From Vibrio sp. Hep-1b-8 (GTDB lineage Bacteria > Pseudomonadota > Gammaproteobacteria > Enterobacterales > Vibrionaceae), in contig NZ_QEWN01000129.1 in NCBI RefSeq assembly GCF_006124995.1, positions 1-64,000 of the forward strand: a stretch of 64,000 bases of DNA, written 5' to 3'. The notes beneath the pieces are model-generated. The model was not told the DNA's origin, did not search any database, and saw nothing but the letters and a program-made list of their open reading frames with translations. Positions 46,006 to 56,156 of the stretch are shown one piece after another. The position numbers were made by a program, and so were the translations under genes. Each line of letters begins with the position of its first letter. The first letter of the stretch is position 1.

Positions 46006-48300
46006 ATGTACAGCAATATCACTCCTATTCACGAGCACAAAAAATATTGGGCAGAATGCTTTGGCACTGCGCCATTTCTGCCGACCAATCGTAAGGAAAT
46101 GGATGCCCTAGGATGGGACAGCTGTGACATTATCATCGTAACGGGTGATGCGTACGTCGACCACCCAAGCTTTGGTATGGCGATTATTGGCCGTCTTCTT
46201 GAAGCCCAAGGGTTTCGAGTCGGTATTATCGCTCAACCAGAGTGGCACAATAAAGATGCCTTCACTGCTCTTGGTAAACCAAATCTATTTTTTGGTATCA
46301 CTGCTGGCAACATGGATTCGATGATCAACCGTTATACTGCTGATCGTAAGCTGCGCCATGATGACGCCTACACACCAAACAACGAAGGTGGCAAACGCCC
46401 AGACCGCGCGACACTCGTCTACTCGCAGCGCTGTCGTGAGGCCTACAAAGGGGTACCTATCGTACTGGGCGGAATCGAAGCCAGTCTGCGTCGCCTCGCG
46501 CATTATGATTACTGGTCTGACAAAGTACGTCGTTCTGTCCTATTTGACGCTAAAGCAGACATCCTGTTGTTTGGTAACGCAGAACGTGCTTTGGTCGAAG
46601 TCGCACATCGACTAGCGGATGGTGAAGAGATCACCAGCATGACCAACATTCGTGGTACTGCCGTCAGCCTTCCTGCAGAGCCAGAAGGTTACACAGTGAT
46701 CGACTCTTCGCGTATCGAGAAGCCGCGCAAAGAAGCCTTTATTCCGCCTAACCCTTATGCGGTTGAGGAACAATGTGATACTAAGGCAAAGGCGCAAGAG
46801 TCTGAAGCCAAGCCGATTACGATCCGACCATCTCGTCACGATGCAGCTACGACAGCGGTACGTATCCCACCGTTCGAGAAACTCAACAATGACCGTATTC
46901 TTTACGCTCATGCCAGTCGAATCATGCACCTTGAAACCAACCCGTATTCGGGTCGTGCATTGATTCAACGCCATGGTGATCGCGAACTTTGGGTCAACCA
47001 GGCGCCAATTCCACTTACAACGGAAGAAATGGATTACGTGTTTGGGCTGCCTTACGCACGCGTTCCGCACCCAATGTACGGTAAAGCGAAGATTCCAGCC
47101 TACGATATGATTAAAACCTCGGTAAACATCATGCGAGGCTGTTTTGGTGGCTGTTCATTCTGTTCTATCACCGAACACGAAGGTCGAATTATTCAGAACC
47201 GTTCACAAGAATCGATTCTTAACGAGTTAGAAGAAATTCGCGACAAAGTTCCTGGATTTACTGGCACAATCTCCGACCTTGGCGGGCCAACGGCCAACAT
47301 GTATCGCCTAGGTTGTAGTGATCCAAAAGCGGAAGCGAATTGTCGTCGCCCGTCATGTGTTTTCCCTGGTATCTGTAACAAACTGAATACCGACCATAAA
47401 CACACGATTGATCTCTACCGTGCTGCCCGCAAAGTTCAAGGCATCAACAAGGTCATGATCGCGTCGGGCGTTCGTTATGATCTTGCGATTGAATCGCCTG
47501 AATATGTGCGTGAGCTGGTGACCCATCACGTCGGTGGTTATCTGAAAATCGCTCCAGAACACACCGAAAAAGGTCCGCTGGATTTGATGATGAAGCCAGG
47601 CATGGGAGCCTATGACCGTTTCAAAGAGATGTTTGAGAAATACAGTGCAGAAGCAGGTAAAAAACAATACCTTATCCCGTACTTTATTTCTGCACACCCT
47701 GGCACGGAAGACGAAGACATGCTGAATCTCGCGCTATGGCTGAAAAAGAACAACTTTGAATGTGATCAAGTACAAAACTTCTATCCATCGCCGATGTGTA
47801 ATGCGACGTCTATGTACTACTCAGAGACCAACCCACTAAAACGCGTTAAATACAAAAAGCGTGAAGAGGTTCCTGTCGCTAAAGGTGAACGTCAACGTCG
47901 TCTCCACAAAGCATTGCTACGCTATCATGATCCAGCAAACTGGCCATTGATTCGTGAAGCACTCGTCAACATGGGTAAAAAGCACCTGATTGGTGACAAA
48001 CCAGGTTGTCTGGTACCAGAGGAAGATATCGAGGCTAAAACCCCAGCTCAGCGCCGTAAGTCAGGTCGACACGGTTCACAACGTTTTGCCACTAAGCATA
48101 CCAAGAGCCAACCTGGCTTTGAAAAACTGCAAGGCGAGCAACGTGGACAAGGCAAAGGCCAATCAGCGAATAATAAAGGTGGTTCCGCGCCAAAACGCAA
48201 TGGTAAACCGGATAGCAAACCGAATAGCAACCGCGGCGGTAAGCCTGCGGCAAGTCACGCGGGTAAGCCACCAGCAGGACGTAAGCCAAAACGCCGCTAA
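46006..48300 (+). CDS. ygiQ: YgiQ-family radical SAM protein
   Basis: 764 aa. The radical SAM cluster motif is in [18 protein letters not shown] (CxxxCxxC), binding a [4Fe-4S] cluster. The N-terminal YgiQ domain has [17 protein letters not shown] and [13 protein letters not shown]; the C-terminal DUF3362-type region is present ([16 protein letters not shown]). The last about 80 residues are a Lys/Gly/Pro-rich disordered tail. The reaction is not established for the family. Monocistronic; the -10-like TATAAT at 45972 is its likely promoter. The terminator is shared with serC. Confidence 0.93.
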   Translation: MYSNITPIHEHKKYWAECFGTAPFLPTNRKEMDALGWDSCDIIIVTGDAYVDHPSFGMAIIGRLLEAQGFRVGIIAQPEWHNKDAFTALGKPNLFFGITAGNMDSMINRYTADRKLRHDDAYTPNNEGGKRPDRATLVYSQRCREAYKGVPIVLGGIEASLRRLAHYDYWSDKVRRSVLFDAKADILLFGNAERALVEVAHRLADGEEITSMTNIRGTAVSLPAEPEGYTVIDSSRIEKPRKEAFIPPNPYAVEEQCDTKAKAQESEAKPITIRPSRHDAATTAVRIPPFEKLNNDRILYAHASRIMHLETNPYSGRALIQRHGDRELWVNQAPIPLTTEEMDYVFGLPYARVPHPMYGKAKIPAYDMIKTSVNIMRGCFGGCSFCSITEHEGRIIQNRSQESILNELEEIRDKVPGFTGTISDLGGPTANMYRLGCSDPKAEANCRRPSCVFPGICNKLNTDHKHTIDLYRAARKVQGINKVMIASGVRYDLAIESPEYVRELVTHHVGGYLKIAPEHTEKGPLDLMMKPGMGAYDRFKEMFEKYSAEAGKKQYLIPYFISAHPGTEDEDMLNLALWLKKNNFECDQVQNFYPSPMCNATSMYYSETNPLKRVKYKKREEVPVAKGERQRRLHKALLRYHDPANWPLIREALVNMGKKHLIGDKPGCLVPEEDIEAKTPAQRRKSGRHGSQRFATKHTKSQPGFEKLQGEQRGQGKGQSANNKGGSAPKRNGKPDSKPNSNRGGKPAASHAGKPPAGRKPKRR

Positions 48301-48319
48301 CAGCAGTTTCCAGATACAA

Positions 48320-48351
48320 AAAGGGCCTAACGTCGATTCGTTAGGCCCTTT
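48320..48351. terminator. Bidirectional terminator between ygiQ and serC
   Basis: AAAGGGCCTAACG and CGTTAGGCCCTTT around a six-base loop, between convergent genes. Confidence 0.9.
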
Positions 48352-48363
48352 ACTTATTTTCGA

Positions 48364-49446
48364 TTAAGCGTTTTCAGCTTCAAACTCTTGCATAAAGTCT
48401 ACCAATGCCTGAACACCTTCTAATGGCATAGCATTGTAGATAGAAGCACGCATTCCACCCGCAACTCGGTGACCTTTGAGTGCCACCATTCCGCGCTCGG
48501 CTGCCTGCTGCAAAAACAGCCCGTCAAGCTCTGGCTTAGCTAGCTGGAAAGGAACATTCATACGCGAGCGGTTGTTCGGATGCACATTGTTAATGTAGAA
48601 ATCTGAACCATCGATTTGATTGTAAAGCAGCGCCGCCTTCTCTTGGTTTACTTTTTCGACTTCAGCCACACCGCCCTGCTCTTTCAGCCATTTGAAAACC
48701 AAGCCAGACAAGTACCAAGCATAGGTTGGAGGCGTATTAAACATCGAATCTTTTTCCGCCAATACTTTGTAATTCATAAAGCTCGGAACGACGTTGCTCG
48801 CTAGCTCTAACAAGTCATCACGAACAATGGCAATACAGATACCAGCAGGGCCGATGTTTTTCTGTGCGCCTGCATAGATAACCCCATACTTAGAGACATC
48901 GATTTGGCGCGAAAGAATATTCGATGACATATCGGCAACAATTGGCTTGTCTGTTGTTGGTAAGTCACTGATTTCGACACCATCGATAGTTTCATTTGGA
49001 CAGAAATGAACATATGCTGCATCAGGAGCGATTTGCCATTCAGAAGCAGGCAACACCGCCGTTTTACCGTCAATGTCTGTTTTCGCCACAAAAGTATCAA
49101 CTTGGCAGTACTTTTGCGCTTCATCGATAGCGCTCTCAGCCCAGTAACCAGCATCAATGTAGGTCGCTTTGTTGGCTTCACCTAGCAAGTTCAGTGGTAC
49201 GGCAGCAAACTGCGCTCGTGCTCCACCTTGGCAGAAAAGAACTTTGTAGTTGTTAGGAATGTTTAGCAAATCGCGGAGATCCTGTTCGGCCTCTTCCGCA
49301 ACCTTGATGAACTCTTTACTACGGTGACTGATTTCCATCACCGACGTACCTAGGTCATTCCAATCGACAAATTCTTGTTGTGCTTTTTCCATCACCTCTT
49401 TAGGCAGTGCTGCGGGGCCTGCGCTAAAGTTGAAAACCTTGCTCAT
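48364..49446 (-). CDS. serC: Phosphoserine aminotransferase
   Basis: 360 aa PLP enzyme, full length. It makes phosphoserine from phosphohydroxypyruvate and also acts in the pyridoxine pathway. N-terminal [11 protein letters not shown], the substrate loop [23 protein letters not shown] and the PLP lysine in [12 protein letters not shown] are intact; the C-terminal [15 protein letters not shown] binds phosphate. AAGGAAAG precedes the ATG. Monocistronic, unlike E. coli where aroA follows. Confidence 0.97.
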   Translation of the reverse strand: MSKVFNFSAGPAALPKEVMEKAQQEFVDWNDLGTSVMEISHRSKEFIKVAEEAEQDLRDLLNIPNNYKVLFCQGGARAQFAAVPLNLLGEANKATYIDAGYWAESAIDEAQKYCQVDTFVAKTDIDGKTAVLPASEWQIAPDAAYVHFCPNETIDGVEISDLPTTDKPIVADMSSNILSRQIDVSKYGVIYAGAQKNIGPAGICIAIVRDDLLELASNVVPSFMNYKVLAEKDSMFNTPPTYAWYLSGLVFKWLKEQGGVAEVEKVNQEKAALLYNQIDGSDFYINNVHPNNRSRMNVPFQLAKPELDGLFLQQAAERGMVALKGHRVAGGMRASIYNAMPLEGVQALVDFMQEFEAENA

Positions 49447-49519
49447 CTATACTTTCCTTGCATATGCTTCTATAAGAGATTGATCGATTAATACCATGTT
49501 TTTTGCTTGATAAAAAGCA

Positions 49520-49547
49520 AGAAAAGAGGTCTTAAGACCTCTTTTCT
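49520..49547 (-). terminator. Terminator after the DUF945 gene (28-bp perfect palindrome)
   Basis: AGAAAAGAGGTCTT and its exact complement with no spacer. It lies 24 bp past the DUF945 stop. Confidence 0.8.
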
Positions 49548-49570
49548 CTCTAAGCAATTAAATTTTGCAA

Positions 49571-50836
49571 TTACGGCGTCATCAATGCGGGTAGAAGCAA
49601 CGCCATTAGAGGAATTTGCTGCCCGTTAGCGAACACTAAATTACCTTCTTTCAGCTCCGCTTTAATCTGGTAGCCCTGGTCGGTTTCTTTAATCAGTTCC
49701 ATCACCATCGCTTCATCAATGCCTTGCTGTATAAATGGGTATTGAGTAACTAAACCATTAGAAAAGAAGGTGTCTAGATCGCCAGTTAGCGCAGGCAAAA
49801 TCATGGCTGGATTCTGTGTAACGTTGTCAGTCCCTTGAGGAACAGTTATCTGCCATTTAGACTCAAATTCACTCTCATCGCCTAACTTAACTGCCATTTT
49901 GTTCATTGCAAGGTAAAAACCTTTTGAGAATAAACTTTCCACATATGGTACCGCGGCATCAATGTCCTCATTGGTTGGCATTGGGTTGTTCTGATAGAGA
50001 TTGACCAAATGCTCAAAAGCAACGCTATCTAAGCCGCCAAATGCAAGGTCAATTGACACGCTATCCACATCACCATCGACAGTCACTAGATCTCTTAAAT
50101 CGACAACATGTTGGCTGCTGACCGTTTTTTCCACGTCGTCAAATGAGCTTGTGAAAGTATACTGACTGTCGCTAAGGCTAAATAGCGGCGACTGATCCAC
50201 ATCTAGGATGGACGCTGCTGCCACTTTTAGCGTCTGTTCGCCAATCCAAAAGCTGTTAATTTTCTTTCCTTCACCTTGACCCGATAATCCAGAAAGCAGC
50301 ACTTTTTCACCGGAATTGAAGTCAACCTCTACCGACGGAACACTTAGCTGATAGGTTAAATCACCCAATACGCTGATATGCCCTTTCAGCGTTGATGCGG
50401 TCACAGAAACAATAGCCCCATCCGGACCTTCAGAAACCTGATTCCAGTTGGCCATTGATAAGACGTAATCGGTATTACCGTTGAGTTGAGTGACTGTGTT
50501 TAAAGTCAATGGCAGTTCCGGCTGGTTATCTATGACCGATTCCGCTTTAAGATTAAATAAACCATGGCTTACATGACTCGTGAGCACAACCTCGGTTGGC
50601 AAACCATCGACGGCAAGCTGCTCAGCCAACGTTGGATCAAAAACCGTATAGCGAGTTTTTACCGTAGATGACAAGTAGCCTCTGTCATACTCTACGATTT
50701 CTGCTTTTATGGAATCACTATTAAGGTGAGCGATACCATCACTAATAACGGCTTGTCCAATCTGACCGACAGCAAGTGGCCAACATAATCCAAGTACAAC
50801 AGCACCGCCTATGGCAGCAATTTTTTTAAGTTCCAT
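49571..50836 (-). CDS. DUF945 (YdgA-type) protein
   Basis: 421 aa. An N-terminal hydrophobic segment (IAAIGGAVVLGLCWPLAVG) serves as a signal anchor. The rest is a long beta-rich extracytoplasmic region with EIVEYDRGYLSSTVKTRY, the hallmark start of DUF945 proteins. It ends with a hydrophobic stretch (LMALLLPALMTP). YdgA of E. coli is an inner-membrane or periplasmic protein of unknown role. Monocistronic with its own terminator. Confidence 0.88.
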   Translation of the reverse strand: MELKKIAAIGGAVVLGLCWPLAVGQIGQAVISDGIAHLNSDSIKAEIVEYDRGYLSSTVKTRYTVFDPTLAEQLAVDGLPTEVVLTSHVSHGLFNLKAESVIDNQPELPLTLNTVTQLNGNTDYVLSMANWNQVSEGPDGAIVSVTASTLKGHISVLGDLTYQLSVPSVEVDFNSGEKVLLSGLSGQGEGKKINSFWIGEQTLKVAAASILDVDQSPLFSLSDSQYTFTSSFDDVEKTVSSQHVVDLRDLVTVDGDVDSVSIDLAFGGLDSVAFEHLVNLYQNNPMPTNEDIDAAVPYVESLFSKGFYLAMNKMAVKLGDESEFESKWQITVPQGTDNVTQNPAMILPALTGDLDTFFSNGLVTQYPFIQQGIDEAMVMELIKETDQGYQIKAELKEGNLVFANGQQIPLMALLLPALMTP

Positions 50837-51009
50837 GGTATAAATTTCTTAAACTTCGATTTCATCCAGTCTACACGAAAAAACATTGAGATAAATCAGA
50901 GTATTGGCTTTCTATTAAAAACATCAGAAATTCTCATACCTAGCTCTCAATACATTTTTTTCAACCTTGATACAGTTATCCCTGTGGATTTTCAAATTGT
51001 AGCTTACTC

Positions 51010-52962
51010 GTGAATCATTTTGCCGTACTGTGTTTAGATAACAACCCAATTAGTATCGAGCAGCTGAGGCGTGAACTCAGCCCTCTTTCTGCCAAATTCG
51101 ACCTGCATACCGCCGACTCACTCGACGAGGCTCACGCAGCGCTTGAGTATTGCCTAGAGCAAAACCAAACCGTCGCACTTGTCATTGCTAGCCACCATGA
51201 AAATTTCAACGGCGCTGACTTTCTTATCCAGCTCGACAAAAACAGTCACACCCAACGAGCACGTAAAATCTTAATCAGTTGCGGACAGGATATACAGGCT
51301 ATCTTGTCAGCGGTGAATGATGGTCGGTTAGACCACTGCTTAACCAAACCGTTGCAAGACAATCTCGTTCACCAAATCGCGCAGAAAGAACTGACGACCT
51401 TTATTCTACAAAACGATAAAGATAACTTACTCGCGTATAGTATGGTGCTCGATCAGCATCGACTGCTACGTGCCCACATCGAACAGAAGATGCGCAGCTA
51501 TCGAGAAGGTTTTATTACCGATCATCATAGCCTTTCCGATCAACAATTAGCCCAACAGGTCACCACCGCACTGCTGGAATTCTTTGCTGATCAAGATGAA
51601 AGTCGGGCGATAAGAACCTATTCACCGGACCACTTACTGACCAAAGAAGGTGAAGAGAACCAGTTCCTATGGTTCATAACCAAAGGTCAAGTTGCCCTGT
51701 ATAAAAAAGATGATATTGGCCGACAAAGAGAAGTGGTTAGACACTCACAGGGGAATATTGTCGGTGGTATGTCTTTTGTGACCGGAGAACCTTCATTCTC
51801 AACCGCAGTCACACTCTCACAGACTGAAGTTATTAAGTTAGATCGAGAAGTGTTTGGTAAGGTCATGCACTCCAATATGACGCTGTTACCACTCTTTACT
51901 AACTTGCTGCTTCGCCACTTTAACCGCCGACTACAGCGCAGCATTAACACTAAATTAGAATTACAAAAAACGCTTGAATCCTTAGAGCTTGCCCACCAGC
52001 AACTCATTGAACGTGAAAAGATGGCAATGTTGGGGCAACTCGTCGCAGGCGTCGCCCACGAACTCAACAATCCAGTTGCAGCAATACTGCGCGGCACCGA
52101 CCTCTTGACCGAAAAGATGCAACATCTGGTCGACGTTCATTCGATTGATGACATCGGGCTCGAAGGTATCTCAGTCCTCAAACAAGGGCTGACTCAACGC
52201 CCGCGTTCAACCGCAACCGAACGAGCCATTGTTCGCGATGTTGAAGCTTTAGTCAGCCACCGAAGAATCGCTAAAAAACTGGTCAAACTCGGTTTAGAGA
52301 CACAAACCAATTGGCATGATCTGGCACAAAAGGATCCTGAACGAACCTTAGAGCAACTTGAAAAGTTAGAAGATTACTATCTGGCGGGTTCGACGCTGCG
52401 CTCCATTAATGTTTGTGCTGGAAGAATCGCAGACATGGTTAAAAGCCTCAAAGGGTACGCGCGACCAGACGACGAGCGCTTTCATCTCGCAGATATTCAC
52501 GAAGGCATCGAAGACACACTGACCATTTTTGAGAACAAACTCAAATTTCATTCAGTTGAGCGTCATTATGCTGACATTCCGACCATTCAATGCCTACCGA
52601 TTGCATTACAGCAAGTCTGGACCAACCTCATTTCCAATGCCATTGATGCTTTTCCCCAACAAGGAGTATTGAGGATTGAGACCCAAAATACCCACAACGC
52701 AGATCAAGACTGGGTTGTGGTGACATTTACCGATAACGGCTGTGGTATCCCCCACTCTGTTAAGACACAAATGTTCGATCTCAACTTTACCACCAAGAAA
52801 GAAGGCAATTTTGGCTTGGGTATTGGATTATCTGTCTGCCAGCAAATTGTCCATCAGCACGGCGGTAGAATTGAGGTCGAGTCTGTTGAAAACCAATTTA
52901 CGTCAATGTCAGTTTGGCTGCCCTGCCGTCAACTGGCTATTTCGCCAAGGAGTCCCGAATGA
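51010..52962 (+). CDS. Histidine kinase with pseudo-receiver and cyclic-nucleotide-binding domains
   Basis: 650 aa, GTG start. Order: receiver-like domain (1-125), CNB domain (about 200-310), HisKA with H350 in MLGQLVAGVAHELNNPV, a long helical insert (about 370-460), and HATPase (about 495-640; N box WTNLISNAIDAF, G1 DNGCGIP, G2 GLGIGLS). In the receiver the phospho-acceptor position after strand 3 reads VIASHH, with no Asp, though the conserved lysine (TKP, K113) remains. It likely senses a nucleotide or protein rather than accepting phosphate there. No membrane segment, so cytoplasmic. Its stop overlaps the next start (ATGA). Confidence 0.92.
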   Translation: MNHFAVLCLDNNPISIEQLRRELSPLSAKFDLHTADSLDEAHAALEYCLEQNQTVALVIASHHENFNGADFLIQLDKNSHTQRARKILISCGQDIQAILSAVNDGRLDHCLTKPLQDNLVHQIAQKELTTFILQNDKDNLLAYSMVLDQHRLLRAHIEQKMRSYREGFITDHHSLSDQQLAQQVTTALLEFFADQDESRAIRTYSPDHLLTKEGEENQFLWFITKGQVALYKKDDIGRQREVVRHSQGNIVGGMSFVTGEPSFSTAVTLSQTEVIKLDREVFGKVMHSNMTLLPLFTNLLLRHFNRRLQRSINTKLELQKTLESLELAHQQLIEREKMAMLGQLVAGVAHELNNPVAAILRGTDLLTEKMQHLVDVHSIDDIGLEGISVLKQGLTQRPRSTATERAIVRDVEALVSHRRIAKKLVKLGLETQTNWHDLAQKDPERTLEQLEKLEDYYLAGSTLRSINVCAGRIADMVKSLKGYARPDDERFHLADIHEGIEDTLTIFENKLKFHSVERHYADIPTIQCLPIALQQVWTNLISNAIDAFPQQGVLRIETQNTHNADQDWVVVTFTDNGCGIPHSVKTQMFDLNFTTKKEGNFGLGIGLSVCQQIVHQHGGRIEVESVENQFTSMSVWLPCRQLAISPRSPE

Positions 52963-53456
52963 ACAAATACCTAATCTTATGTGTCGATGATGAACGAGAA
53001 GTATTGGACAGCGTCATTCAAGACTTAGACTGCTTCGAAGAGCACTTTATACTCGAACCGGCTGAGTCGGTAAAAGAGGCTAAGGATATCATCCATGAAG
53101 CACAGCAAGAAGACGTAAAACTGGCGCTGATCTTGTGTGACCACATCATGCCTGAGCAAACGGGCATCCAATTTCTTATCGAGTTGAATGATGACCCTCA
53201 AACCAAGGCCACGCGCAAGTTGCTCCTAACCGGACAAGCAGGTTTGGAAGACACCGTTGAAGCAATCAATCACTCCAGCCTAGATTTTTACATTGCTAAA
53301 CCTTGGCGTGGTGATGAGCTACGCAAAGTGATTAAAGACCAGTTGACTACCTATATCATCGACAACGAATCTAACTTAATGCCTTGGGCGTCGGCTTTAG
53401 ATACTGAAAGAATGTTTGAAGCTATGGCTAAAAATCGCCTCGAATTTGGTGAATAA
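52959..53456 (+). CDS. Response regulator (receiver plus short C-terminal region)
   Basis: 165 aa from the ATG at 52959, which overlaps the kinase stop. The receiver domain has the acidic pair in CVDDERE, phospho-acceptor D61 in LILCDHIMPEQTG, T91 and K114 (AKPW). The remaining about 45 residues are helical and carry no DNA-binding or enzymatic domain. It is therefore a stand-alone receiver that probably acts through protein contacts or in a phosphorelay with the coupled kinase. AAGGAG precedes the start. Confidence 0.92.
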   Translation: MNKYLILCVDDEREVLDSVIQDLDCFEEHFILEPAESVKEAKDIIHEAQQEDVKLALILCDHIMPEQTGIQFLIELNDDPQTKATRKLLLTGQAGLEDTVEAINHSSLDFYIAKPWRGDELRKVIKDQLTTYIIDNESNLMPWASALDTERMFEAMAKNRLEFGE

Positions 53457-53467
53457 ATAATCATTTA

Positions 53468-53483
53468 TGGCACACAGATTGCT
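53468..53483 (+). promoter_or_regulatory. Sigma54 promoter upstream of an outer-membrane barrel gene
   Basis: TGGCAC, five bases (ACAGA), then TTGCT: a perfect match to the -24/-12 consensus. It lies 12 bp after the response-regulator stop. Transcription would begin near 53494, leaving a leader of about 130 nt. Confidence 0.82.
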
Positions 53484-53494
53484 TATAGGTATAA

Positions 53495-53622
53495 ATAACG
53501 ACAAAACAATGACATTTTTATAGTGACCATTGCTATGATGCATTATCATGTCGTAATTAATGTCATAGCGCTTGTGTCGCTAAAGACCAAGGAAATTAAC
53601 AAGATATAGGTTTATCGTCCAT
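53495..53622 (+). promoter_or_regulatory. Long 5' leader of the outer-membrane barrel gene
   Basis: If the sigma54 promoter is used, this is untranslated leader. ATGAT (53535-53539) and ATCAT (53545-53549) can form a small hairpin. ATGACAT (53509-53515) can pair with ATGTCAT (53560-53566) around it. It may be a target for a small RNA, as is common for outer-membrane protein mRNAs. Confidence 0.4.
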
Positions 53623-54189
53623 ATGCGTAAAACAATCTTAGCTGCAGCTTTAGTGCTTGCATCCGGTCAATCATTTGCTCAAACCGATCCAAATAGCCCT
53701 GCGGTCATGAGTAACTTCAGTTATGACTACTTAGAAGCTCGTATCGGTGCTAGTCCTGTAACTTTCGGTGCAGCAATGAGTAAGTCAATCCACCCTAACG
53801 CTCACATTTTAGGTCGAGTGGACTCTGAGTTCGAAGGTGACTACGATGCAGCAGCAGGCTTCGGTTTCCATGCTCCAATCAATAACTGGGCTGACTTTAC
53901 TGGTGAAATGCTTCTTCGCCTTGTTGACACAGGTGATCAGGGCCGTAACGGTTACAGTCGCGGAACCAACACAGGCATGGAACTGAATTTAGGCATCCGC
54001 CAGTGGTTAGGTCCACAACTAGAAGTAGGTGGTAAAGGTGGCTATGTCTCAATTGATGACGACGACAAGTGGATTGGTTCAGCCTACGCACGATTCCACT
54101 CTACAGAGCTATTCTCTCTAGGTGCTGAAGCGCGTATCAATGACTTCTACGGTGATCAGCTAATGTTCACTACACGTTTTAAATTCTAA
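53623..54189 (+). CDS. Outer-membrane beta-barrel protein
   Basis: 188 aa. Signal peptide MRKTILAAALVLASGQSFA. The mature part has alternating strands (YDYLEARIGASPVTFGAAMS, GFGFHAPINNWADFTGEMLL) and ends in the Bam-recognised aromatic pattern MFTTRFKF. It fits an eight-stranded barrel. The specific family is not recognised. Preceded by a strong sigma54-type promoter and located just after the kinase/response-regulator pair, with a terminator shared with tfoX. Confidence 0.85.
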   Translation: MRKTILAAALVLASGQSFAQTDPNSPAVMSNFSYDYLEARIGASPVTFGAAMSKSIHPNAHILGRVDSEFEGDYDAAAGFGFHAPINNWADFTGEMLLRLVDTGDQGRNGYSRGTNTGMELNLGIRQWLGPQLEVGGKGGYVSIDDDDKWIGSAYARFHSTELFSLGAEARINDFYGDQLMFTTRFKF

Positions 54190-54204
54190 TAGAACGTAAT
54201 TGTT

Positions 54205-54233
54205 AAAAAACCGAGGCACTGCCTCGGTTTTTT
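54205..54233. terminator. Bidirectional terminator between the barrel gene and tfoX
   Basis: AAAAAACCGAGGC and GCCTCGGTTTTTT around an ACT loop: T-runs on both strands. Confidence 0.95.
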
Positions 54234-54279
54234 ATGCAAATCCATTTGCTTTGAGCGAACACTTAAAGTGACGATTAAT

Positions 54280-54867
54280 CTAGTGGCAGTTAGCCAATAG
54301 TTGACGCTTGCGTGGTTCCTGAATCAGTTTCCAATGAATCCCTTCGACTGCACCGGCAAACTTCCACAGTAGCTTGACATCTACATCACTGCCATAAGCT
54401 TCTTTGACACGGCTAAATACTGCCGCTGCACCGAGTTCTAGGAAGGTATCAACATCTTCCACACCGGCTTTTTTAACCATGCGCTCTAGCGTCAACTGCA
54501 TATTAGGCAAATCTCTAAGGCGACGATTAGCAGAAGAACGTTTGTATTTACGTTGTGATACAGAACACTTAATGGATTGCTCAACTAACTCTTCGACACG
54601 TTCAAAGTTATCAACAAAAAGTGAGGTAATGTCGTAGTAGTTAACGGTTGCTGTCGTCTGTTTTTTAACGTGGCGATACTTCTCGCAATTAAGAGCTCTT
54701 AACTCTTCGTCGAGTGCTTCAGCACCACGGATGAAAATTTTATTCGCGCTAAGAAGAGCGAACATTGCGTCGTCTTTGAATAACCCAGTACCACCAAACA
54801 TTGATCGTTTCTGGAAGTCACCAAATTTCTTAACATATTGAATAAATTGTTGCTCTGTCATATCCAT
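54280..54867 (-). CDS. tfoX: TfoX, regulator of natural competence
   Basis: 195 aa. The N-terminal TfoX/Sxy domain (FGDFQKRSMFGGTGLFKDDA) and the C-terminal domain (RLRDLPNMQLTLERMVKKAG, DVKLLWKFAGAVEGIHWKL) match Vibrio TfoX rather than its paralogue TfoY, as judged from memory of those sequences. In V. cholerae TfoX, produced on chitin through the small RNA TfoR, works with CRP to switch on DNA uptake genes and a type VI secretion system. That is a possible functional link to hcp elsewhere in this window. Its upstream region (54868-55067) is AT-rich; I could not assign a CRP site with confidence. Confidence 0.93.
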   Translation of the reverse strand: MDMTEQQFIQYVKKFGDFQKRSMFGGTGLFKDDAMFALLSANKIFIRGAEALDEELRALNCEKYRHVKKQTTATVNYYDITSLFVDNFERVEELVEQSIKCSVSQRKYKRSSANRRLRDLPNMQLTLERMVKKAGVEDVDTFLELGAAAVFSRVKEAYGSDVDVKLLWKFAGAVEGIHWKLIQEPRKRQLLANCH

Positions 54868-55158
54868 TGATCCTCAATCAAAAACCCCGATTAGTCGTGA
54901 TCACCAGATAGCAGCAGTTATAAGCGAAAGATAAAAACACACTCGAGCAGTTAATTTTTTTGTTTGAGCCAGAGTGATAACAACAATAAGAATGATAGTT
55001 AACGAAACGAAATAAGTCTGGGCATGCGTCACATCAATTGCATGAGAAAGGGGCAATTCTGGATTAAGTGTCACAATTTAGTACTTTACGTCCTTTGAAT
55101 GCCATAGCTTTCACAACATCCCGTATCACAAAACCTATCAATATAAGTAATCTATTGT

Positions 55159-55188
55159 TTGCTAAAGTATGTAGGAAAACGCTACACT
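55159..55188 (+). promoter_or_regulatory. Likely sigma70 promoter of the HDOD gene
   Basis: TTGCTA at 55159-55164, an 18-bp spacer, and TACACT at 55183-55188. It favours the ATG at 55218 as the translation start. Confidence 0.5.
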
Positions 55189-55217
55189 GCATAGGACAAA
55201 TTAACCTTCTAGCACTT

Positions 55218-56138
55218 ATGAATCACCTATCATTTTATTGGCTACCGCAGAATAATGAGCTTTTAATTAAAGGCATCGAATCTGAGTTTTCAGTTCTTAT
55301 TGAACACTCAATCAAATCGCGGAAGATATCACTGCCTCCTATCCCTGATGTGGTATTAAAGATCCAGCAATTATGTTCGCAAGACTCCACAGGTATTGCT
55401 GACGTCGCTGATAGTTTGTTGGAAGATCCTGGCCTCGCAGCCATCGTTATTCGCGTCGCTAACTCAGTCATTTTTAATCGCCGCAATATCACTTGCACCG
55501 ACTTAGTTACCGCGGTATCTCGTTTGGGTATTTTACGCGTACGTGACATAGTGACTGCTCAGGCAATTGAGCAGCTAAAGCATTCGATCAACCTAAGCCC
55601 TTCATGCAACAGAATGCTGGTGCAGAGTGCTGCAAACTCACGAGAGCTTGCCGCCACTATGGTTCTCGTTGCTCGTGGATTTAAAGAATCAGAATCACCA
55701 AGATATCAACATATCGAAACTGACAAGGCACTTCTGGCAGGTTTGCTCGCCGATATCGGCTTATTCTGCATTATTAGCGAATATCATAGCTACCTAGAGC
55801 AAGGAAATTACCTTGACGAAGAGATTGCTTTTCAGGTGTTCGACCGTCAGTGTTCTAACGCTAGTTCACTAGTTCTTGAAAGCTGGGGCTTTGACAATGA
55901 CTTCCTAGAAGTTGCCTCAAACCAAACCAAAACAAAATCTGACTTAGCAGTGACTTACCTTGATATCGCCAGAATTGCTAATCATATACTAATGTTCCGT
56001 CGTCAAGACGAGCACATAGATGAACACACTGTAGAATTTGATGTAACAGGCGCGGATATACTGTACAAACTCAGTAATTTAAGTGATATTGAGTTCAATA
56101 CTCAAATAGATGAACTTATTAGCGCAAGTGGTTTGTAA
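55218..56138 (+). CDS. HDOD-domain signalling protein
   Basis: 306 aa from the ATG at 55218 (MNHLSFYWLPQNN). A GTG at 55068 would add 50 residues that run across the probable promoter. The HDOD domain (about 30-230) shows ISLPPIPDVVLKIQQLC and VADSLLEDPGLAAIVIRVANS, typical of this HD-related, usually non-catalytic domain. HDOD proteins act in signal output, often with c-di-GMP or two-component systems. No second domain is recognised. It ends 18 bp before lysO. Confidence 0.85.
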   Translation: MNHLSFYWLPQNNELLIKGIESEFSVLIEHSIKSRKISLPPIPDVVLKIQQLCSQDSTGIADVADSLLEDPGLAAIVIRVANSVIFNRRNITCTDLVTAVSRLGILRVRDIVTAQAIEQLKHSINLSPSCNRMLVQSAANSRELAATMVLVARGFKESESPRYQHIETDKALLAGLLADIGLFCIISEYHSYLEQGNYLDEEIAFQVFDRQCSNASSLVLESWGFDNDFLEVASNQTKTKSDLAVTYLDIARIANHILMFRRQDEHIDEHTVEFDVTGADILYKLSNLSDIEFNTQIDELISASGL

Positions 56139-56156
56139 CCACGAACAGGAAGTATC

